DNA from: Micromonospora sp. WMMD1082
GTDB taxonomy: Bacteria > Actinomycetota > Actinomycetes > Mycobacteriales > Micromonosporaceae
DNA: 64,000 nt
Direction: 5' to 3'
NCBI RefSeq assembly: GCF_029626175.1
Contig: NZ_JARUBM010000002.1
Coordinates: 4,977,001-5,041,000, forward strand
Below the pieces are notes generated by a model, which was given only the letters and a program-made list of their open reading frames with translations, did no database searches and was not told where the DNA came from. The first letter of the stretch is position 1. Each line of letters begins with the position of its first letter. The translations under genes were made by a program, and so were the position numbers. Below are positions 37,920 through 47,026 of this stretch, in pieces.

Positions 37920-39539
37920 TCAGCCGAAGCAGCGCGGGACCGGAGTCAGCGTGCCTTCGCAGTTGGTCGGCTTGTTGGCCGTGATGGCCGACTTGTCGTC
38001 CACGTTGACCTCACCGCCGAAGGCGAACACGCCGCCCGGGCGGAGGGTCGCGAAGTTGTGCGCGACCTTCGTCTTGTCGAGGTCCACCTCGCCGAAGAGG
38101 GTGAAGATACCGCCGCCGACGCCCAGCGGGCCGACGGCCCGGTTGTTGGTGATCTCGCTGTTGCGGAAGGTGACCGCACTGAGGGCGTTGAACACGCCGG
38201 CGCCGAAGAAGCCGGCCTTGTTCGACGCGACCTCGCTGTGTTCGACGTTGGCGATCGCGCCGAACGCCAGGGCGATGCCGCCACCGACCCCGACCGTGCT
38301 GTTCGCCGCGACCCTGACGTGCGTCAGCTCGATGTTGCTCTCGCCCGCACCGGTCACGCCGCCGCCGGCCAGGACCGCGGTGTTCTCGATGATCTTCGAG
38401 TGCTTGACGGTGGTGGTGCCCTCGATGTCGAGGAGGCCACCGCCGAAGCCGAGCACCTCGTTGCCGGCGATCTCGGTCTTCTCGATCAACGTGGTGCCGC
38501 CGGTGATGTCCGGACGGAAGATGAAGGCCGCGCCGTTGGCGATGCCGCCACCGCCGATGATGGCGTCGTTGTTGAAGACCTTCGACTCCCGCACCTGCAG
38601 CACGCCGGCGTTGAAGATGCCGCCGCCGTAGAAGAAGGCGGTGTTGTCGGCGACCGTGGTGTGGTAGAGGCTGGCCTTGCCGAAGTTGGCCAGGCCGCCC
38701 CCGACGCCACCGGCCTGGTTCGCCAGGATGTGGGTCTCCTCGAACTGCGCCGTCCCGCCCGGCTGGACCAGCACGCCGGCCCCGTCGGTCGGCTCCGGCT
38801 GGGCCAGCACCGACACCCCGCCCGTGGCCTGCTTGGCCTTGAGCGCGACGCCCTTGGGCTCGGCCCGCAACAGCGGCAGGTACTCCTTGCCGGCCTCGCC
38901 GGCCCGGGTCGCCTCGACCGAGTTGGAGAACCGCGACCAGACCGCCTCCGGGGTGTCGCCGTTCACCGGCGCCTGGACGGTCTGGCCGCCCTTGATGGTC
39001 AGGCCCTTCACGGTCAGGTGCCCGCCCCGGCCCACGTTCAGGATCCGGAAGTTGGTGGCCGTGGCGTCCCGGACGATCTTGGTATCGTGTCCCTTGAGGA
39101 CGACGTGCTCCTCGATCGTCGGCAGGCCGTTGCCGAACCCGTCGGACCGGGTCAGCGTGTAGGTGCAGTCCTTGGCCAACTCCAGTACGCCGCCGTGGTT
39201 CTCGTTGGCGAAGATGATCGCCTGGATCAGCTTGTCGGAGTCGCAGGGCACCTCCTTCCCGCGATTCTTCTTGTCGTCGTACCGACCGCGGTCGTCGTCC
39301 TTCTTGCCCTTGTGCCCCTCGCGGCCCTCCGCGCCCTGGTCACCGTCCTTGCTGACCTGCGCCGTGGACCAGCGGAGACTGTCGCTGCCGACCGCGCCGG
39401 CACCGGTGGCGATACCGACGGCGGCGATGCTGACCACGCCGGTGAGACCGGCGACGCCACTGGCGAGCCAGAGCTTGCGGCGCCGCTTGGGCGTCGCCTC
39501 CGGCTCGCTGGCGTTGTTCTTAGCTAGGTAGTTGGACAT
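37920..39539 (-). CDS. Surface beta-helix protein, paralogue 1
   Basis: 539 residues from ATG (MSNYLAKNNASEPEATPKRR). A membrane helix or uncleaved signal (LWLASGVAGLTGVVSIAAVG) at about 23-45 is followed by a charged linker, then VPCDSDKLIQAIIFANENHG and a beta-helix with repeated GGGI/GGGL turns (VGGGLANFGKASLYHTTVADN, YGGGIFNAGVLQV). Such GGGxxN turns occur in chlamydial Pmp-like coils. It ends in a conserved C...VPRCFG. It probably sits outside the membrane. Paralogue 2 lies just upstream on the same strand with the same ends and a similar leader sequence. Function unknown; adhesion or polysaccharide binding is plausible. Confidence 0.75.
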   Translation of the reverse strand: MSNYLAKNNASEPEATPKRRRKLWLASGVAGLTGVVSIAAVGIATGAGAVGSDSLRWSTAQVSKDGDQGAEGREGHKGKKDDDRGRYDDKKNRGKEVPCDSDKLIQAIIFANENHGGVLELAKDCTYTLTRSDGFGNGLPTIEEHVVLKGHDTKIVRDATATNFRILNVGRGGHLTVKGLTIKGGQTVQAPVNGDTPEAVWSRFSNSVEATRAGEAGKEYLPLLRAEPKGVALKAKQATGGVSVLAQPEPTDGAGVLVQPGGTAQFEETHILANQAGGVGGGLANFGKASLYHTTVADNTAFFYGGGIFNAGVLQVRESKVFNNDAIIGGGGIANGAAFIFRPDITGGTTLIEKTEIAGNEVLGFGGGLLDIEGTTTVKHSKIIENTAVLAGGGVTGAGESNIELTHVRVAANSTVGVGGGIALAFGAIANVEHSEVASNKAGFFGAGVFNALSAVTFRNSEITNNRAVGPLGVGGGIFTLFGEVDLDKTKVAHNFATLRPGGVFAFGGEVNVDDKSAITANKPTNCEGTLTPVPRCFG

Positions 39540-39600
39540 CGGAGCTCTCTGCCCTCTCGTCGTACCAGACAGGGTCGTCACGCACAGGCGAGCGTCCCCT

Positions 39601-39668
39601 GCTACAAATCGGTTGTAGCTCCCACAAGCACCGTATGAGAAGGTTCCTCGCCTCGGGGGCATATCCGA
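39601..39668 (-). promoter_or_regulatory. Conserved leader/promoter element of beta-helix paralogue 1
   Basis: Read on the gene strand it contains GAGGAACCTTCTCATACGG, then after 9-10 bases the palindrome GCTACAACCGATTTGTAGC (7-bp arms), 61 bases before the ATG. TCGGATA lies 10 bases upstream of the first block. The same three blocks with the same spacing (within a base) precede paralogue 2 at 41623-41691. GGAAC resembles the -35 box of extracytoplasmic-function sigma factors; the palindrome could be an operator or an RNA hairpin. Confidence 0.6.
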
Positions 39669-39792
39669 AACAAGCCCACATTCGGTGCGCACCGGGCGGG
39701 GTAGCCCCTGGAGGGCCCGGAGGGGCGGGAAGGTGCGCAACGGGGCCGAGTGCGCCCCACGCGGACGAAAGTGCGTCCCGGCCGAGCGACCA

Positions 39793-39819
39793 GGGCTCCC
39801 CCGCGCCGCGGGGGAGCCC
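39793..39819. terminator. Hairpin downstream of beta-helix paralogue 2
   Basis: GGGCTCCCCCGC and its complement form a perfect 12-bp stem with loop GCC. It lies 44 bases beyond the stop of paralogue 2, before the promoter of paralogue 1, so the two genes are probably separate transcripts. Confidence 0.75.
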
Positions 39820-39862
39820 CTCTATGTGGTCGTGCTCTCGGATGTCGTACGCAGCTGCGTGG

Positions 39863-41560
39863 TCAGCCGAAGCAGCGGTCCGGTACGACCGGGCTGCCCG
39901 CGCAGTTGGTCGGCCGGTTGCCGATGACGGCGGACTTCTGGTCGATCTCCACGCTGCCCTCGTTGCGGATGCCGCCGGGCGGCCGTACGGAGAAGTTGTC
40001 CGCGACCTTCGACCGCTCCAGCCGGAGCTGTCCCTCGTTGACGATGCCGCCACCCACCGAGGTCTGCCCGACCGCCCGGTTCGCCACGACCTCGCTGTCC
40101 CGCAGGATGGTCGTGCCGCCGAAGAGGCCCAGGCCGCCGGCGGAGTGGGTGCCGACGTTCTCCGTGATCTTGCTGTGCTCGATCAGGACGGTGCTGTCGA
40201 CTACGGTCGCCAGGCCGCCGCCGTCGTCGGCGGTGTTGCGGGCCACGAGGACGTGCTCCAGAGTGACCTTGCTCGGTCCCAGCGCGAGCAGGCCGCCGCC
40301 CTGGAACTGGGCGCTGTTGTCGACCACCTCGCTCTGGCTGAGCGTGGTGGTTCCCCGGAAGTCGAGGACCCCGCCGCCGAGGTGGCTGGCCCGGTTGCGG
40401 CTGATCGTGCTCTTCCACACCCAGACCGTGCCGCCCTGGACCGTGTCGTACAGGGTGTCCTGGCCGTTGCCGATGCCGCCGCCGGCGATGGCGGAGTTGT
40501 TGGCGACGACCTTGGATTCCTCGACCCGCAGCACCCCGGCGTTGAACACCCCACCGCCGACCCCGTCGGCGCTGTTCGCCTCGACCAGGGTGTACGCGAT
40601 CCGGGTGGTCCCGTAGTTGGCGATGGCGCCACCGCGGTCTCCGGCGTGGTTCAGCACCAGCTGGCTGTGCTCGATGTCGGCCCGCCCGCCGCGCTGGACG
40701 AGGATCCCCCCGCCGTCGCTCGGCCCGGCATCGGCCAGCGTCGTCACCCCGCCGGCACCCGGCGCGGCCGGGCTGGCGGGCACGACCGCCTTCGGTGCGG
40801 CGGCCTTCGGCGCTGCCGTTTTCGGGACCGCCGCTTTCGGTGCCGCTGCTTTCGGTGCCGCTGCCTTCGGTGCTGCCGCCTTCGGTGCTGCCGCCTTCGG
40901 TGCGGCCGCCTTCGCGGTGGCCTCCGACGCGGTCGCGTTGCCCGGGGGCGGGGGCAGGGCGGGTGCCGTCTGGCCGCCCTTGATGGTCACGTTCTTCAGG
41001 GTCAGGTGCCCGCTACGGCCGACGTTGAGGATCCGGAAGAGGTCGGCGTTCGCCGCCCGGACGATCTTCGTGTGCTGGCCCTTCAGCGTGATCGCCTGCG
41101 TGATCACCGGCAGGCCGTTGCCCGCGTCCGAGCGGGTCAGCTCGTAGGTGCACCCCTTGGCCAGGTCCAACGCGCCGCCGTGATTGTTGTTGGCGTACTC
41201 GATGGCCTGGATGAGCTTGTCGCTGTCGCAGGGCACCTGCCGCGGCGCTTCCTTGCCACGGCGTTCGTCCGCCGAGCCGTCGCGGCCGCTCCACTCGGCG
41301 CCCCGGTCGCCCTCGTCCCCGCCCTTGGCGGCGTCCTGCTTCGGCGCGGCATCCTGCTTCGGCGCGGCCGCCGGCTTCGCGTCCGAGGTGCGGTCCTGGC
41401 CGCCGGACTTCTGGTCCCGGGCGGCGACGCCGCCGAGCGCGGCCAGGCCGACGACCCCGGTCAGCCCGGCCACGCCCGCGGCCACCCAGAGTTTGTGTCG
41501 TCGTCGTCCCGGTGGGGCCGGAGGCGGCCCACCGTAGGAGGTGATTACGTCATCAGACAT
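39863..41560 (-). CDS. Surface beta-helix protein, paralogue 2, with AAAPK repeats
   Basis: 565 residues from ATG behind GGAAGG. Same plan as paralogue 1: N-terminal hydrophobic helix (LWVAAGVAGLTGVVGLAALG), charged linker, VPCDSDKLIQAIEYANNNHG, beta-helix with GGG turns (VGGGVFNAGVLRVEESKV) and a C...VPDRCFG end. It also has a hinge of about nine AAAPK-type pentapeptides between the cap and the coils, encoded by a 15-base tandem repeat. The repeat length probably varies between strains. Likely anchored and exposed on the cell surface; role unknown. Confidence 0.75.
   Translation of the reverse strand: MSDDVITSYGGPPPAPPGRRRHKLWVAAGVAGLTGVVGLAALGGVAARDQKSGGQDRTSDAKPAAAPKQDAAPKQDAAKGGDEGDRGAEWSGRDGSADERRGKEAPRQVPCDSDKLIQAIEYANNNHGGALDLAKGCTYELTRSDAGNGLPVITQAITLKGQHTKIVRAANADLFRILNVGRSGHLTLKNVTIKGGQTAPALPPPPGNATASEATAKAAAPKAAAPKAAAPKAAAPKAAAPKAAVPKTAAPKAAAPKAVVPASPAAPGAGGVTTLADAGPSDGGGILVQRGGRADIEHSQLVLNHAGDRGGAIANYGTTRIAYTLVEANSADGVGGGVFNAGVLRVEESKVVANNSAIAGGGIGNGQDTLYDTVQGGTVWVWKSTISRNRASHLGGGVLDFRGTTTLSQSEVVDNSAQFQGGGLLALGPSKVTLEHVLVARNTADDGGGLATVVDSTVLIEHSKITENVGTHSAGGLGLFGGTTILRDSEVVANRAVGQTSVGGGIVNEGQLRLERSKVADNFSVRPPGGIRNEGSVEIDQKSAVIGNRPTNCAGSPVVPDRCFG
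40785..40915. repeat. 15-base tandem repeat inside beta-helix paralogue 2
   Basis: About nine imperfect copies with consensus GCCTTCGGTGCTGCC on this strand, encoding AAAPK units on the other. Copies differ mainly at silent positions, showing selection for the Ala/Pro/Lys spacer. Confidence 0.85.
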
Positions 41561-41622
41561 CAGAGCCTTCCGCCCTTTCCTGCTACCAGAATGGCCCGCA
41601 CCACCATGAACCGGTGCGAGCA

Positions 41623-41691
41623 GCTACAAATAGGTTGCAGCCTCTGACGACCACCGTATGAGAAGGTTCCTCGCGAGAGGGATGTATCCGA
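41623..41691 (-). promoter_or_regulatory. Conserved leader/promoter element of beta-helix paralogue 2
   Basis: The gene strand has TCGGATA, then GAGGAACCTTCTCATACGG, then GCTGCAACCTATTTGTAGC 10 bases later, matching the element in front of paralogue 1. The hairpin arms carry one change. It lies 63 bases upstream of the ATG. Conservation outside coding sequence shows that the leader was duplicated with the gene and kept. Confidence 0.6.
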
Positions 41692-41793
41692 GAAAACCCC
41701 GCATTACGCCCCGATCGGGCATCAGTGCGTCATCTCGCCGGACCCGGCCGAAAGCGGGTTACCAGGGCAGACGCCGGTCTGAGGGCGCACGAA

Positions 41794-41847
41794 GGGCGGG
41801 CTCCCGCCGAAAGCGACAACCTCGTCGCCTCCGGCGGGAGCCCGCCC
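41794..41847. terminator. Long-stem hairpin downstream of aminopeptidase gene
   Basis: GGGCGGGCTCCCGCCG and its complement give a perfect 16-bp stem around 22 bases (which can form a small inner CGAC/GTCG pair). It lies 20 bases beyond the stop of the leftward peptidase gene. Confidence 0.8.
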
Positions 41848-41867
41848 GCTCCGTCGTGCCGCCGGGC

Positions 41868-43349
41868 TCAGCCGGGCAGGCGCGGTCCCGCCTCGCGCTG
41901 CTCGGCCAGCCAGCTCTCCACCTCGTCGGCCTGGCGCGGCAGGCCCGCCGACAGGTTCACCGCGCCGGAGGTGGTGACCAGGACGTCGTCCTCGATCCGG
42001 ATGCCGATGCCGCGCAGCTCCTCGGGGACCAGCTCGTCCTCCGGCTGGAAATACAGCCCCGGCTCGACGGTGAGCACGTATCCCTCGCCCAGGGTGCCGT
42101 CGCGGTAGTTCTCCTTGCGGGCGTTCGAGCAGTCGTGCACGTCGATGCCGAGCATGTGCCCGAAGCCGTGCAGCGTCCACCGTCGGTACACCGTCGAGGA
42201 CTCGTCCATCGCCTCGTCCACGCTCACCGGCAGCAGCCCCAGGTCGGCCAGCCCTTCGGCGAGCACCCGCATGCAGGTCAGGTGGACGTCCTTGAACGTC
42301 ACGCCCGGCCTGACGGCGTCGATGCCGGCCTGCTGTGAGGCGTACACGATGTCGTAGACCTGGCGTTGCAACGGGGTGAACCGGCCGGCGACGGGCAGCA
42401 CCCGGGTCACGTCGGCGGTGTAGAGGTGGCGCCCCTCCACGCCCATGTCCATCAGCAGCAGCTCACCCGGCCGGGTGACGCCGTGGTTGTGCACCCAGTG
42501 CAGGATCGTGGCGTGCTCGTTGGCCCCGACGATCGAGCCGTAGCCGACGTCGTTGCCGTCGTGGCGGGCACGCAGCGCGAAGATCCCCTCCAGCAGCCGC
42601 TCCGAGACACCCCGGTCGGCCGGCAGCACCCGGGCCACGTCCTCGAAGCCGCGCACCGTGGCGTCGATCGCCTCCTGGAGCTGGGCGATCTCCCATTCGT
42701 CCTTGACCAGCTTCAGCTCCGAGACGGCGATCGCCAACTCGCGGTCGCGGGCCGGTTGGCCCTCCTCGCGGGGCCCGTCCCAGGGGCGCACGGCGGCGTC
42801 CACCCGGGCGTCGAGGCCGCGCAGCACCCGGGTACGCGCGGGTGCCAGGCCGGCCAGCGCCGCGTCCAGTTCGGTCAGGTCGGCGGTGGGCAGGCCCAGC
42901 TCCGTCGACTTCTCCGTGAGGGTGTGCCGCCGGCCCACCCACAGCTCGCCGTGACGGCTGCGGAAGAACTCGTCCGTCTCCCGGGACGAGCGGGGGCGCA
43001 TGTACAGGGTGGCGTCGTGACCCGAGCCGTTGGGCCGCAGCACCAGGACCCCGTCCGGGTCGTGATCGCCGGTGAGGTACGCGAAGTCGCTGCCCGGTCG
43101 GAACCGGTACTCGGTGTCGTTGGCGCGGACCTTCTCCCCGCCGGTGGGGATCACCAGCGTCTCGCCCGGGAAGGCCGCCGAGAGGGCGGCCCGGCGCTTG
43201 GCGTAGTTCGGCACCTCCGGTCGCGGGCCCACCGGCAGGGTGGTGTCCCGCCAGCCCTGCCGCATGAACGACAGGAACGCCGGTGGGAAGTCCGGGTCGT
43301 GCGACTCGGTGCCCTCGGCCGGCTTGCCATCGGTGCGTTCCTCGGTCAT
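41868..43349 (-). CDS. pepP: Xaa-Pro aminopeptidase (aminopeptidase P)
   Basis: 493 residues from ATG behind GGGAGC (MTEERTDGKPAEG). The N-terminal creatinase-like domain includes RPGSDFAYLTGDHDPDGVL. The C-terminal pita-bread metallopeptidase has the metal ligands: LLLMDMGVE and YTADVTR (aspartates), HGFGHMLGIDVHD (histidine), LTVEPGLYF and GIRIEDDVLV (glutamates). It removes N-terminal residues before proline, in the cytoplasm, using two manganese ions. It diverges from the asparagine synthetase gene across a 135-base region. Confidence 0.93.
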   Translation of the reverse strand: MTEERTDGKPAEGTESHDPDFPPAFLSFMRQGWRDTTLPVGPRPEVPNYAKRRAALSAAFPGETLVIPTGGEKVRANDTEYRFRPGSDFAYLTGDHDPDGVLVLRPNGSGHDATLYMRPRSSRETDEFFRSRHGELWVGRRHTLTEKSTELGLPTADLTELDAALAGLAPARTRVLRGLDARVDAAVRPWDGPREEGQPARDRELAIAVSELKLVKDEWEIAQLQEAIDATVRGFEDVARVLPADRGVSERLLEGIFALRARHDGNDVGYGSIVGANEHATILHWVHNHGVTRPGELLLMDMGVEGRHLYTADVTRVLPVAGRFTPLQRQVYDIVYASQQAGIDAVRPGVTFKDVHLTCMRVLAEGLADLGLLPVSVDEAMDESSTVYRRWTLHGFGHMLGIDVHDCSNARKENYRDGTLGEGYVLTVEPGLYFQPEDELVPEELRGIGIRIEDDVLVTTSGAVNLSAGLPRQADEVESWLAEQREAGPRLPG

Positions 43350-43484
43350 GCCCCGCTCCCTTCGCCGCTGTTGCTGGTCCCGACGGTACCGCGAACCCGG
43401 CTCGGATCGAGCCGGCGGTCGCCGTCGGCGACGAGGCCGGCAGTGCCGCAACGCCCGTACCGGACGCGTGGAAAGATGACGACC

Positions 43485-45446
43485 ATGTGCGGACTCCTGG
43501 CTTTCTTCAGTGCGCGCGGCGACGCCGCCGCCCACCGCGACAACATCGCCGGGGCGTTGGAATGCCTGCACCACCGCGGCCCGGACGAGACCGGTGTCGA
43601 GGTGGTCGGGGACGCCTCCGGCCGGTACGCGGACGGGGTGTTCGCCCACAAGCGCTTGGCGATCATCGACGTGGCGCTCAGCCACGAGCCGCTGCCCTAC
43701 GCCGACGGGCGCTACCTGCTGACCTTCAACGGCGAGATCTACAACTACATCGAGCTGCGCGAGGAGCTGATCCGCGACTACGGGGCCCGGTTCGCCACCA
43801 ATGGGGACGGCGAGGTGATCGTCGCCGGCTACCACTACTGGGGCGAGCAGGTGCTCACCCGGTTGCGCGGGATGTTCGCCTTCGTCATCTGGGACCGGCA
43901 GGAGCGCCGCGCGTTCGGCGCCCGCGACTACTACGGCATCAAGCCGCTGCACTACCTGGAGACCGCCGACGGGCTCTACCTCGCCTCGGAGAAGAAGGCC
44001 CTGCTGCCCTTCGCCCAGTCCGCCTACGCCGGGGACGCCGGGGTCGACACCGCGAACCTCAGCCACTACCTGACCCTGCAGTACGTCCCCGAGCCGGGCA
44101 CCCTGCACAGGGGGATCAGCCGGATCGGTTCGGGTGAGTACCTCACCTGGACGCCGGGCGGGCGGATCGAGGTGCGGCGCTGGTACCGCCCGGTGTTCCG
44201 GCCGGCCCCGGTCTCCGACGAGCAGAAGCTCTACCACGAGATCCGGGAGACGCTGCGCGAGAGCGTCCGCATGCACATGCGCTCCGACGTGCCGGTCGGC
44301 TCGTTCCTGTCCAGCGGGATCGACTCCACCGCGGTGGTCGCGCTCGCCCGGGAGTTCAACCCGAACATCCTCACCTTCACCGTCGGCTACGACGTGCCGG
44401 GCTACTCGGAGATCGACGTCGCCCAGGATTCGGCCCGCCACCTCGACGTGACCACCATCCCGACGAAGATCGGGCCGCAGGACATGATCGACGCGCTGCC
44501 GAAGATCGTCTGGCACCTGGACGACCCGGTCGCCGACCCGGCGCTGGTGCCGCTCTACTTCGTCGCCAAGAAGGCCGCCGAGCACGTCACCGTGGTGCTC
44601 TCCGGTGAGGGTGCCGACGAGTTCTTCGGCGGGTACACGATCTACCGCGAGCCGCTGTCGCTCAGCGGCGTCAACGGGCTGCCCGGCGGCGTGCAGAAGG
44701 GGCTGCGGGCGGTGTCCAAGGCGATCCCGCAGGGGGTCAAGGGCAAGAGCTTCCTGGAGCGCGGCACCACGCCGATCGAGGAGCGCTACTACGGCAACGC
44801 CCGGATGTTCACCGAGGAGGAGAAGCAGCACCTGCTGCGCCGCTACGACCCGTCGGTGCGCTACACCGACGTCACCGCGCCGATCTACGCCGAGTGCGGC
44901 GAGCTGGACGACGTCACCAAGATGCAGTACGTCGACCTCTACACCTGGCTGCGCGGCGACATCCTGGTCAAGGCGGACCGGATCTCCATGGCGCACTCGC
45001 TGGAGGTGCGGGTGCCCTTCCTGGACCGCGAGGTGTTCGAGGTGGCGGCGAAGATCCCGGTCGAGCTGAAGCTGCCGCCGCGTTCCGACGCCACCAAGTA
45101 CGCCATGCGCCAGGCGTTGCAGGGCGTGGTGCCGCCGGCCATCGTCAACCGTAAGAAGCTGGGCTTCCCGACCCCGACCCGGGTCTGGCTGCGCGGCGAG
45201 ATGTACGAGTGGGCCCGGCACGTGCTGACCACCTCCGGGGCCGGCGACCTGCTCGACCTGTCGTACGCGCTGCGCCTGCTGGAGGAGCACAAGCGGGAGG
45301 AGTTCGATCACTCCCGCAAGGTGTGGACGGTGTTGATCTTCTGCATCTGGCACGCGATCTTCGTCGCCAAGACGCTCGACCCGGGCATCCAGCGCAACCA
45401 GTCCGCCCTGCTCACCAAGCCCGTCGTCGGCTCCATGGTGCGCTGA
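43485..45446 (+). CDS. asnB: Asparagine synthase (glutamine-hydrolysing)
   Basis: 653 residues. I chose the ATG giving MCGLLAFF because the nucleophilic Cys2 must become the N-terminus; the ATG 9 bases upstream would bury it. The Ntn glutaminase domain has HHRGPDETG and FNGEIYNY. The synthetase domain has the PP-loop SFLSSGIDSTAVV and GEGADEFFGGY. It transfers amide nitrogen from glutamine to aspartate through an adenylate. The length suits the actinobacterial AsnB group, which also includes enzymes amidating cell-wall diaminopimelate (LtsA/AsnB type); that alternative cannot be excluded. Confidence 0.92.
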   Translation: MCGLLAFFSARGDAAAHRDNIAGALECLHHRGPDETGVEVVGDASGRYADGVFAHKRLAIIDVALSHEPLPYADGRYLLTFNGEIYNYIELREELIRDYGARFATNGDGEVIVAGYHYWGEQVLTRLRGMFAFVIWDRQERRAFGARDYYGIKPLHYLETADGLYLASEKKALLPFAQSAYAGDAGVDTANLSHYLTLQYVPEPGTLHRGISRIGSGEYLTWTPGGRIEVRRWYRPVFRPAPVSDEQKLYHEIRETLRESVRMHMRSDVPVGSFLSSGIDSTAVVALAREFNPNILTFTVGYDVPGYSEIDVAQDSARHLDVTTIPTKIGPQDMIDALPKIVWHLDDPVADPALVPLYFVAKKAAEHVTVVLSGEGADEFFGGYTIYREPLSLSGVNGLPGGVQKGLRAVSKAIPQGVKGKSFLERGTTPIEERYYGNARMFTEEEKQHLLRRYDPSVRYTDVTAPIYAECGELDDVTKMQYVDLYTWLRGDILVKADRISMAHSLEVRVPFLDREVFEVAAKIPVELKLPPRSDATKYAMRQALQGVVPPAIVNRKKLGFPTPTRVWLRGEMYEWARHVLTTSGAGDLLDLSYALRLLEEHKREEFDHSRKVWTVLIFCIWHAIFVAKTLDPGIQRNQSALLTKPVVGSMVR

Positions 45447-45463
45447 CGGCGAACGGACAAGCG

Positions 45464-45491
45464 GAAGGGGGCCCCGGGCGGGGCCCCCTTC
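45464..45491. terminator. Hairpin between convergent genes
   Basis: GAAGGGGGCCCC pairs with GGGGCCCCCTTC over 12 bp with loop GGGC. It lies 17 bases after asnB and 13 bases before the convergent stop. Confidence 0.8.
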
Positions 45492-45504
45492 GTGGTGCTG
45501 GTGG

Positions 45505-46629
45505 TCAGCTGCGGGCGCAGGTGACCGTGGGGGTTGAGCTGCTGCCGCTGGCGAGGAAGCCGAACGTGGTACTGCCGTTGGCTGCCAGGTTGCCGTTGTG
45601 CGACGCGTTGCGGGCCGTCACCGACGATCCGGAGGTGGTCTGGCTCGCGTTCCAGACCTGGCTGATCTGTTGACCACTGGGCCAGGTCCAGCTCGCGGTC
45701 CAGCCGGTCAACGCCGTAGTGCCGGTGTTCCTGATCGCGACCTCGGCCTGGAACCCACCGGACCAGCTGTTGGTCACCGTGAAGGTGGCCGTGCAGCCAC
45801 CGCTGTTCCCCGGCGGCGGGGTCGTCGGCGCCGGAGTGGTGGGCGGCGGGTTGGTCGGCGGCGGGGTCGTGGGCGGCGGGTTGGTGGGCGGCGGGGTGGT
45901 GGGCGGCGGGTTGCTGCCACCCGAGCCGATGCCGGTCACCTCGCCGTTGCCGCCGTCGAAGACCACGTCGGAGCAGCCGAAGAAGTTCTCCTGGCTGTCC
46001 GAGCGGACCCACCGGGAGTAGATGATGTGCCGGCCGCTCTTGCCCGACGGCAGGTTCCCGGTGAAGTAGTAGTGACCGTCGTTGGTGCCGACCGCCCCGC
46101 GCTGCGGCGGGTTGGTCACCGTGAGGAACGGCTGCGCCTCCAGGTCACTCCAGGCCAGCGCGCGGGTCGGGCTCCAGCTGTCCCGCGTCACGTAGAAGTA
46201 GAACGTGCCGGGGTGGTGGGCCCAGTTGCTGTACCGGAACTCGATCGACCGGCCGGCGGTCAGGTGGGTCAGCGGCCAGTCGGTACGGGCCAGGTCGTAG
46301 CCGCGGAAGCTGCTGCTGCCACCGCTGCACAGCTGGCCGTCGGGGATGAAGCCGGTGGTCCGGCCGGCGGCGTCCGAGCGCAGCACGCTGAACCAGTTGT
46401 AGAGCGAGTTCGTCCCGCTCTGGGCGACGGCGGCCGCGCAGGCCGGGTTGTTCGGCCTGATCTCACCGGTGGGAGAGAGGCCGTCGCGCCAACAGAGGAA
46501 GGTACGCGCGCCCGGCGTCATCGCCGCGCCGTGCGCGGCGGCCGGGTCGGACTTGGCGGTCACGAAGACCGCGCTCGCGAGGAGGGTGAGGGCCGCGGTT
46601 AGTAAGACGGCCAAACGAGGACGGTGCAC
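45505..46629 (-). CDS. Lytic polysaccharide monooxygenase (AA10) with CBM2
   Basis: 374 residues from GTG behind AGGAG. The signal peptide ends in PAAA, leaving H33 (HGAAMTPG) as the mature N-terminus; with the histidine in NWAHHPGTF (138/139) it forms the copper brace. The AA10 domain covers about 33-225. A Pro/Thr linker of 10-residue repeats (PPPTTPPPTN) follows, and a C-terminal CBM2 (CTATFTVTNSWSGGFQAEV to TVTCARS) keeps its tryptophans (WTASWTWPSG). The enzyme oxidatively cleaves cellulose or chitin outside the cell; the CBM2 favours cellulose. Confidence 0.93.
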   Translation of the reverse strand: MHRPRLAVLLTAALTLLASAVFVTAKSDPAAAHGAAMTPGARTFLCWRDGLSPTGEIRPNNPACAAAVAQSGTNSLYNWFSVLRSDAAGRTTGFIPDGQLCSGGSSSFRGYDLARTDWPLTHLTAGRSIEFRYSNWAHHPGTFYFYVTRDSWSPTRALAWSDLEAQPFLTVTNPPQRGAVGTNDGHYYFTGNLPSGKSGRHIIYSRWVRSDSQENFFGCSDVVFDGGNGEVTGIGSGGSNPPPTTPPPTNPPPTTPPPTNPPPTTPAPTTPPPGNSGGCTATFTVTNSWSGGFQAEVAIRNTGTTALTGWTASWTWPSGQQISQVWNASQTTSGSSVTARNASHNGNLAANGSTTFGFLASGSSSTPTVTCARS

Positions 46630-47026
46630 GGGTTCTCCTGACTTGCGGGGCCCATCGTGTGATGGCGCCCCGCCGGAACATGCGGGATGGCGGGAAGAGC
46701 CGCCCCGCTGCTGCGGGCGGATGCGACGCCGCGGCTACCTGCGGAAGGGGACGGATGACCCAACCGGCGCGGTGCCGCCAGCGGTCTGTCGACGCGTGAA
46801 TGCCCTCGCGTGATGTGAACCCGGCGCCGGTGGCGCGCAGCCCCGCGCCACCCGGCAGCACCATCCCAACATGCCGCGCCGCGCCGACGCAATAGCCATC
46901 TCTCGATGTGCGAGACGAACCCGGCTCGCCATCGCCATCGCCGCGCCAATACCGTGGCTTGCGCGCCCGGCGTACACCCGCTGTGCCAGCCTGGGCATCA
47001 CGGACGGCCGACGGAGGGACCTGACG
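46630..47026. other. Intergenic region of about 400 bases
   Basis: It separates the divergent LPMO and sugar-kinase genes. I see no convincing coding frame, terminator or promoter boxes in it; it is GC-rich with several GCGCC words. The kinase frame stays open to 46871, but the family start is at 47027, behind GGAGGGACC. Confidence 0.4.

Noticed and set aside
40785..40915. CRISPR-like array
   Set aside because: The repeats are in frame, 15 bases long with no spacers, and encode a protein stalk.
41868..45353. Single 1,161-codon reverse frame joining the aminopeptidase to sequence opposite asnB
   Set aside because: Only the part after MTEERTDGKP is an aminopeptidase; the rest is antisense to asnB.
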